Of a DNA stretch of 22,989 bases, positions 19,312-22,989 are shown piece after piece (positions within the stretch are counted from its first letter, which is position 1; every line of letters begins with the position of its first letter). This stretch comes from Azolla pinnata (lineage: Eukaryota > Streptophyta > Polypodiopsida > Salviniales > Salviniaceae), in NCBI GenBank assembly GCA_037176905.1, contig JBBBWG010009369.1, positions 1 to 22,989 of the forward strand, read 5' to 3'. The notes below the pieces were generated by a model. It saw nothing but the letters and a program-made list of their open reading frames with translations. It searched no databases and was not told the DNA's origin. A program made the position numbers and the translations under genes.

Positions 19312-22300
19312 TTTTCTTGAGGAACTGTCTAACATTTCTTAACCATCGCACAGACTCATCCTGATAATTGGATGTTAAATGTGCTATTGCAAGCTCTGCT
19401 AAACGAACATCAATTCCCTTTTCCTTGATAACTTCATAAAAAGCCCTCTGTAGTCTCTCACTCAACTTTCTGTGGACAAAAAAAAGATCACATGCCAAAT
19501 TTTGCATCAGAATCAATGAGCAAGCCTTATCAGATTTCATACCATGCATTTTGGATAATTATAAAATCAATGAGAAAATAAATTGTATGGCTTTGATGCA
19601 GCACTTTGGACAGCCAGCTAAACAGCAAGAGATAAGCCAATGACTCTAGTGACAGACATGAGGGAGAAAGGAAGAAATCATCTTGTTTTTAAATAGAGTC
19701 CCCCTTTGAGGAGGTCTCCAAACAAAACACTCATTCCTGGAACTCTGGAAGAAAAATTGCCAGTTTTCCAGGAAATGGAGATAGTCTTCTTAAGTGGTAT
19801 CCCCCATTGACATTCTTCTTATGTGTGCACACTCATTTTAACTCGCATGGTTATCACCTTGTAATTAACATGGTGAAGTTATAGAGAAACTACCAAGAAA
19901 GCATGCTTTCATCTTTGTTAATGCATCTCGAGCACAAAGACAAAGGAACCGTATTTACCATTACTTTAACTTGAGCAGAAACCATTACTCTTTCCTGCAG
20001 AAACCTCCTTGAGCACTTCCTGGTGAAAGTATATGTTCACTAATGTGTTCAATCTAGAGTAAATAACTGCACACACATGGGCATGGAAATCCTTCCTGAT
20101 GTTGATGGCCTTGTGCTACTGGATTCCAATCAACCCTTTTGCTCTTTTATCATGAAATTCACCCATCTTCATACCAGGTTTCCAAACCTTTCTGGTGCCA
20201 ATTGTCCCACTAAAATGGACTGACCCCCAAGTTTGATTCTCCAAGGGGCCCATGCATGGGGAACCAAATGAAATCTCCTTTTATTATTATGTACACTACC
20301 ATAGCTAATGCTTCTTTTTTATGGGTTACCATGAAGCTGAACTTACACTTCAATTGACTGTTTTGAGAAGTCATTTATCTTTGGGAACTTGAGTCAGGGT
20401 GTTTGTAGATGATTAAGACTTTCAATATTTGGAGCTTTTTCAGGGTATATCAGAAGGAAATAACATGTGATTCGACGGTCACTTTGAAACACAGTATCAG
20501 GATTCAGGGCTCATCTTGCTTTTCCAGATGTACTTCGAGCTTTTGAGATGATGAATGGATAATGTAGCCTGGAATTTACTTCACCACATACATAACTTTC
20601 AGTCTCTGAGCTGAATATTCATGGACCCCTTAATCCTGAATTTTCATGGTTATGTTCTCTTTGTAAGTTTAAAGAATACCTAACCTAGAAAGGTAAGATC
20701 GACAGCCTATTGTGATCCGAGTGTAATGATACTAAGATTTTTGTAAGTTTTCCAGCAATAGTGTGAATACAATAAATCAACAAGTTCTGTGTTACAAAGA
20801 ATGGTAGGATTTTACAGCCTACATTGATCCGAGCACATGTAGAAAGACAAAATGACAAGCACTCACCGTTCTGAAACTGGATTGAGTAGGTCCAACTATG
20901 GAGTATGGAAATCTAAGGTTGAGACAAATTTTTACAACAGAACGATTTTGTCTAACTGGTGCTGACAGGGACGATTGCACCATATTTTTCTCTGAAAGGT
21001 CTGTAGAAAGGATAACAGGAGTGATATTATGAAGAAGGCATTCCATAGAAACAAAAGAGAGAACCCCTGCTTAAAGAAGCAGTTTGTGACGAGAACATTC
21101 AAAGAAAGCAACCCTGGAGAAGCTCTAGTCAAATGCCAAGGAGAAGGTCATTAGATAACATTCCTACATGCCTTCAATAAAGCTAGCTAGTGGAAATATG
21201 CAGTGTGCCATTGCTAATTATAGTAGATGGAAACTGCCCAAACAAATTTCCCAAGAGCTGACAGAGACCATACAGACGACAATGGCCTTTTTCTCAAGAA
21301 ACCCTTCATTCACCACGACCAAGCTGCATGAGCTCAAATACATTGTCAATCAAATATATCTTTCCTCAATACATCTGAGGAGCTCAAATACACAATAAAT
21401 CAAATACACACTTCATCATATTGAGATAATGAGAGAGAGAGAGAGATTGAACACCATCTCTTATAAACTACGGATTTGAACCCCGGAATTACAAAGTCCA
21501 TCTATATGAGGGAGAGGATGGCTCAAGTCAATAAAGTGATCTTAAGGTAGAGAAGCATTATACCCCTTCTGAGTACAGTAGCACTCGGCTTACTATAAGG
21601 TATTACACATTTTTCATAACCTTCTCATGCACTGATGTTGAGGGTATTGGAAATTTCAGATACATTAGTCCTCTAAATTTTCACTTCTAAGATACACACA
21701 CATACATACACACATAGACACATTGCAATTTCACAAATTTAGCAGTCCTCATTTGATTGACATACACAAGGGAAATATAAAGATCAGAAAAGTAGTTACT
21801 TCAAAAACTTACGAGAAAGCAGGACCCGAATAGGGGTGATCGCTTTGGATGTACTCTGATTTACTGATACACATGACATCTTCAATGGTAACAGATTGAT
21901 CGACACAATGGCAGACAATAAGGAATCGTGCTTCATCACGGCTTTGTGCATCTTTCTTAATTTGAACATTCATACTGAGATGTTGGATCAGCTTCAGGTC
22001 ATCTACGTTGTCCTCGAGTAAGTATTCCGCATCATCCGGCTCCTCTATCTCCAGAACACATGTCACAACGATCTCCTCGTTTTCAACTTTTCTTCGGAGT
22101 GTCAGCCCACTGCTGCCTCCTTGGTTGGCCACAACCTCAAACGGATGGAACGACGCATTGGACTCGATCTGGTAGGAAAGAAAGTTGGGGCAGCATCAAG
22201 ATGGATTTGCGCACACAATTTGATGTACGTCGATGAAGTGTAAAAGAGCGCTGATGAAACGTATGTGTGCGCCACGGCATGGTGATGGCGGTGAAGAGCG

Positions 22301-22718
22301 GTAGGGTAAAGCAGAAGCCTACCTTGCGGGGCTTGATACACTGGAGAGTTTCTTGGAGTTGCTCCTTGAGGGCCTTGAGAAGAAGATGGTCAGGAGGCAG
22401 TGCAGCATTGCTTGTGTCCGTGCTAGAGCGCGCTTGACGGGCTCCCCATTCCTTGCTGGAACCAGACGAAGACGACGACAACGAAGACGAAGAAGAAGAC
22501 GACAACGACGACGAACACGACGACAACGACGACGAACACGACGACAACGACGACGAAGACGACGACGACGAAGAAGAAGAAGAATCGCGCCCCAAGGATT
22601 GAACCTCGCTGAACATCTCAGAAGAAGAAGAGGAGCAGAAGGCGGCGGAGATGGAGGAAGGCAGAGCGCAGCTGCTGCAGCGGCGGAGGCCATGGCGACG
22701 AGGAAGGAAGCGCGCCAT
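19280..22718 (-). CDS. Mitochondrial p32/MAM33 (mitochondrial glycoprotein) family protein, 3 exons
   Basis: Minus-strand exons: 22718-22323, 22168-21813 and 19469-19280, joined at clean GT-AG sites (AAG|GTAGGC, CTACCAG|ATC, CTC|GTAAGT, CCACAG|AAA). They give 942 nt and 313 residues. p32/MAM33 proteins are acidic, trimeric matrix proteins linked to oxidative phosphorylation and mitoribosome function. Residues 1-28 (MARFLPRRHGLRRC...) look like a mitochondrial presequence. Residues 46-88 are almost all Ser. The family domain covers about 112-303: LLLKALKEQLQETL, FHPFEVV, LRRKVENEEIVVTCVL, the acidic EIEEPDDAEYLLEDNVDD, YSGPAF, then LSERLQRAFYEVIKEKGID and the closing WLRNVRQFLKK. The last ten codons (RGKILSTTML) and the stop may lie in Copia DNA. 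In-frame upstream ATGs exist at 22745 and 22766. 22718 was preferred for its basic presequence and G at -3 and +4. Other alternatives add 9 or 16 residues. Confidence 0.88.
19470..21812 (-). other. Intron 2 of the p32/MAM33 gene (2.3 kb)
   Basis: The donor is CTC|GTAAGT (GT at 21812-21811) and the acceptor is TTTTTTGTCCACAG (AG at 19471-19470), splitting a Ser codon. Contents are a short GA run near 21431, a CACA/TACA run near 21692-21722, and a B-box-like GGTTCAAATCC on the minus strand near 21475. No coding domain or RNA gene is recognised. Confidence 0.7.
22455..22583 (-). repeat. Ser-coding repeat with three 21-bp units
   Basis: Within exon 1 of the p32 gene, a GAC/GAA-rich tract (plus strand) includes three 21-bp units starting at 22498, 22519 and 22540. 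The first two are identical and the third differs by one base. On the coding strand each encodes a seven-residue Ser block with Leu and usually Cys. The plus strand would read as poly-Asp. Confidence 0.9.
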
Positions 22719-22747
22719 CGCTGCACAGCATGCCATGTCTGCCATGC

Positions 22748-22772
22748 CACACACACATACATACATACATAC
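22748..22772. repeat. CA / TACA microsatellite at the p32 5' end
   Basis: CACACACA followed by four CATA units. On the p32 coding strand this gives repeated TATG, creating several ATGs in different frames just upstream of the chosen start, one of them (22766) in frame. Confidence 0.8.
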
Positions 22773-22896
22773 AGGGTTTAGGGTTTAGCGTTTAGGGTTA
22801 GGCACACGGTTAAGGGTTTTCAGGCACACGGTTTAGGGTTAGAAATTGGATTGTTATAAATACCCTAAACCGGTTTAGGCACACGGTTTAGGGTTA
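22773..22896 (-). promoter_or_regulatory. Telo-box-rich promoter of the p32/MAM33 gene
   Basis: On the plus strand this holds repeated GGTTTAGGGTT motifs and three GGCACACGGTT-AGGGTT units (about 22801, 22823 and 22879). On the p32 coding strand they read AACCCTAAACC, the telo-box. A perfect 16-bp palindrome, CCTAAACCGGTTTAGG, lies at 22864-22879. Telo-boxes are typical of plant promoters for translation and mitochondrial genes, which fits this gene. Confidence 0.6.
22854..22862 (-). promoter_or_regulatory. Putative TATA box of the p32/MAM33 gene
   Basis: TATTTATAA on the minus strand lies 136 bases upstream of the chosen ATG. Initiation 25-35 bases downstream (about 22825) would place the telo-boxes at 22773-22800 within the 5' leader. 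Confidence 0.45.
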
Positions 22897-22989
22897 CAAT
22901 CCATACATACATGACTTTGGTTGGATTCGTAGAGATACCCTCTAGTGAAACAACATTACCCAAAAACGATTTTTGTAGCTACGAAAATT

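Noticed and set aside
21470..21530. B-box-like and A-box-like motifs close together
   Set aside because: They are on opposite strands and in the wrong order for a tRNA or SINE.
22319..22781. Arg-rich and Leu/Arg-rich ORFs in other frames of the p32 first exon
   Set aside because: Frame shadows of the GAC/GAA repeat. Only the Ser-rich frame joins in phase to exons 2 and 3.
1..22989. CRISPR array, operon, prophage or bacterial defence island
   Set aside because: The sequence is clearly plant nuclear DNA with spliced genes. The tandem repeats found have no spacer structure.

Overview
This is a stretch of flowering-plant nuclear genome. The evidence is spliced genes with GT-AG introns, plant-only protein families, TTTAGGG-type telomere-like motifs, and decayed Copia and Gypsy retrotransposons in AT-rich spacers. 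One intronless gene is strongly GC-rich while its surroundings are AT-rich, which would fit a monocot or early-diverging angiosperm, but the sequence does not settle this.

Three host genes can be supported. (1) An eight-exon plus-strand gene, 3757-10950, encodes a 700-residue type II Golgi protein with a galectin-like domain followed by a GT31 beta-1,3-galactosyltransferase domain. This is the architecture of plant hydroxyproline O-galactosyltransferases (GALT2-6 type), which start arabinogalactan-protein glycans. (2) A single-exon plus-strand gene, 12415-13005, encodes a secreted, divergent dirigent-family protein. (3) A three-exon minus-strand gene, 22718 down to 19280, encodes a mitochondrial p32/MAM33 (mitochondrial glycoprotein) family protein with an unusual poly-serine insert.

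Layout. 1-485: a possible partial minus-strand exon and degenerate telomere-like repeats. 486-2760: decayed transposon territory with a Ty3/Gypsy RNase H fragment, a possible SINE head and an LTR-like stretch. 2765-3756: putative promoter and 5' UTR of the galactosyltransferase gene, with RY/G-box motifs, a GGTCAA (W-box) array, a TATA palindrome, and facing GA and CT microsatellites. 3757-10950: the gene, with intron 2 almost filled by a 54-bp minisatellite. 10951-12150: 3' flank with one unrecognised ORF. 12155-13043: dirigent gene from TATA box to poly(A) signal. 13044-16470: AT-rich, no gene seen. 16470 to about 19311: broken Copia pol on the plus strand, meeting the p32 gene tail to tail. 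19280-22718: p32 gene with a 2.3-kb intron. 22749-22896: its promoter, rich in AAACCCTAA (telo-box) motifs.

The genes do not form a pathway or cluster. Two act in or through the secretory system and cell wall, and one acts in mitochondria. I see no new multi-gene system. The most interesting signals are the regulatory and repeat structures around the galactosyltransferase gene and the apparent use of Copia-derived DNA for the end of the p32 reading frame.
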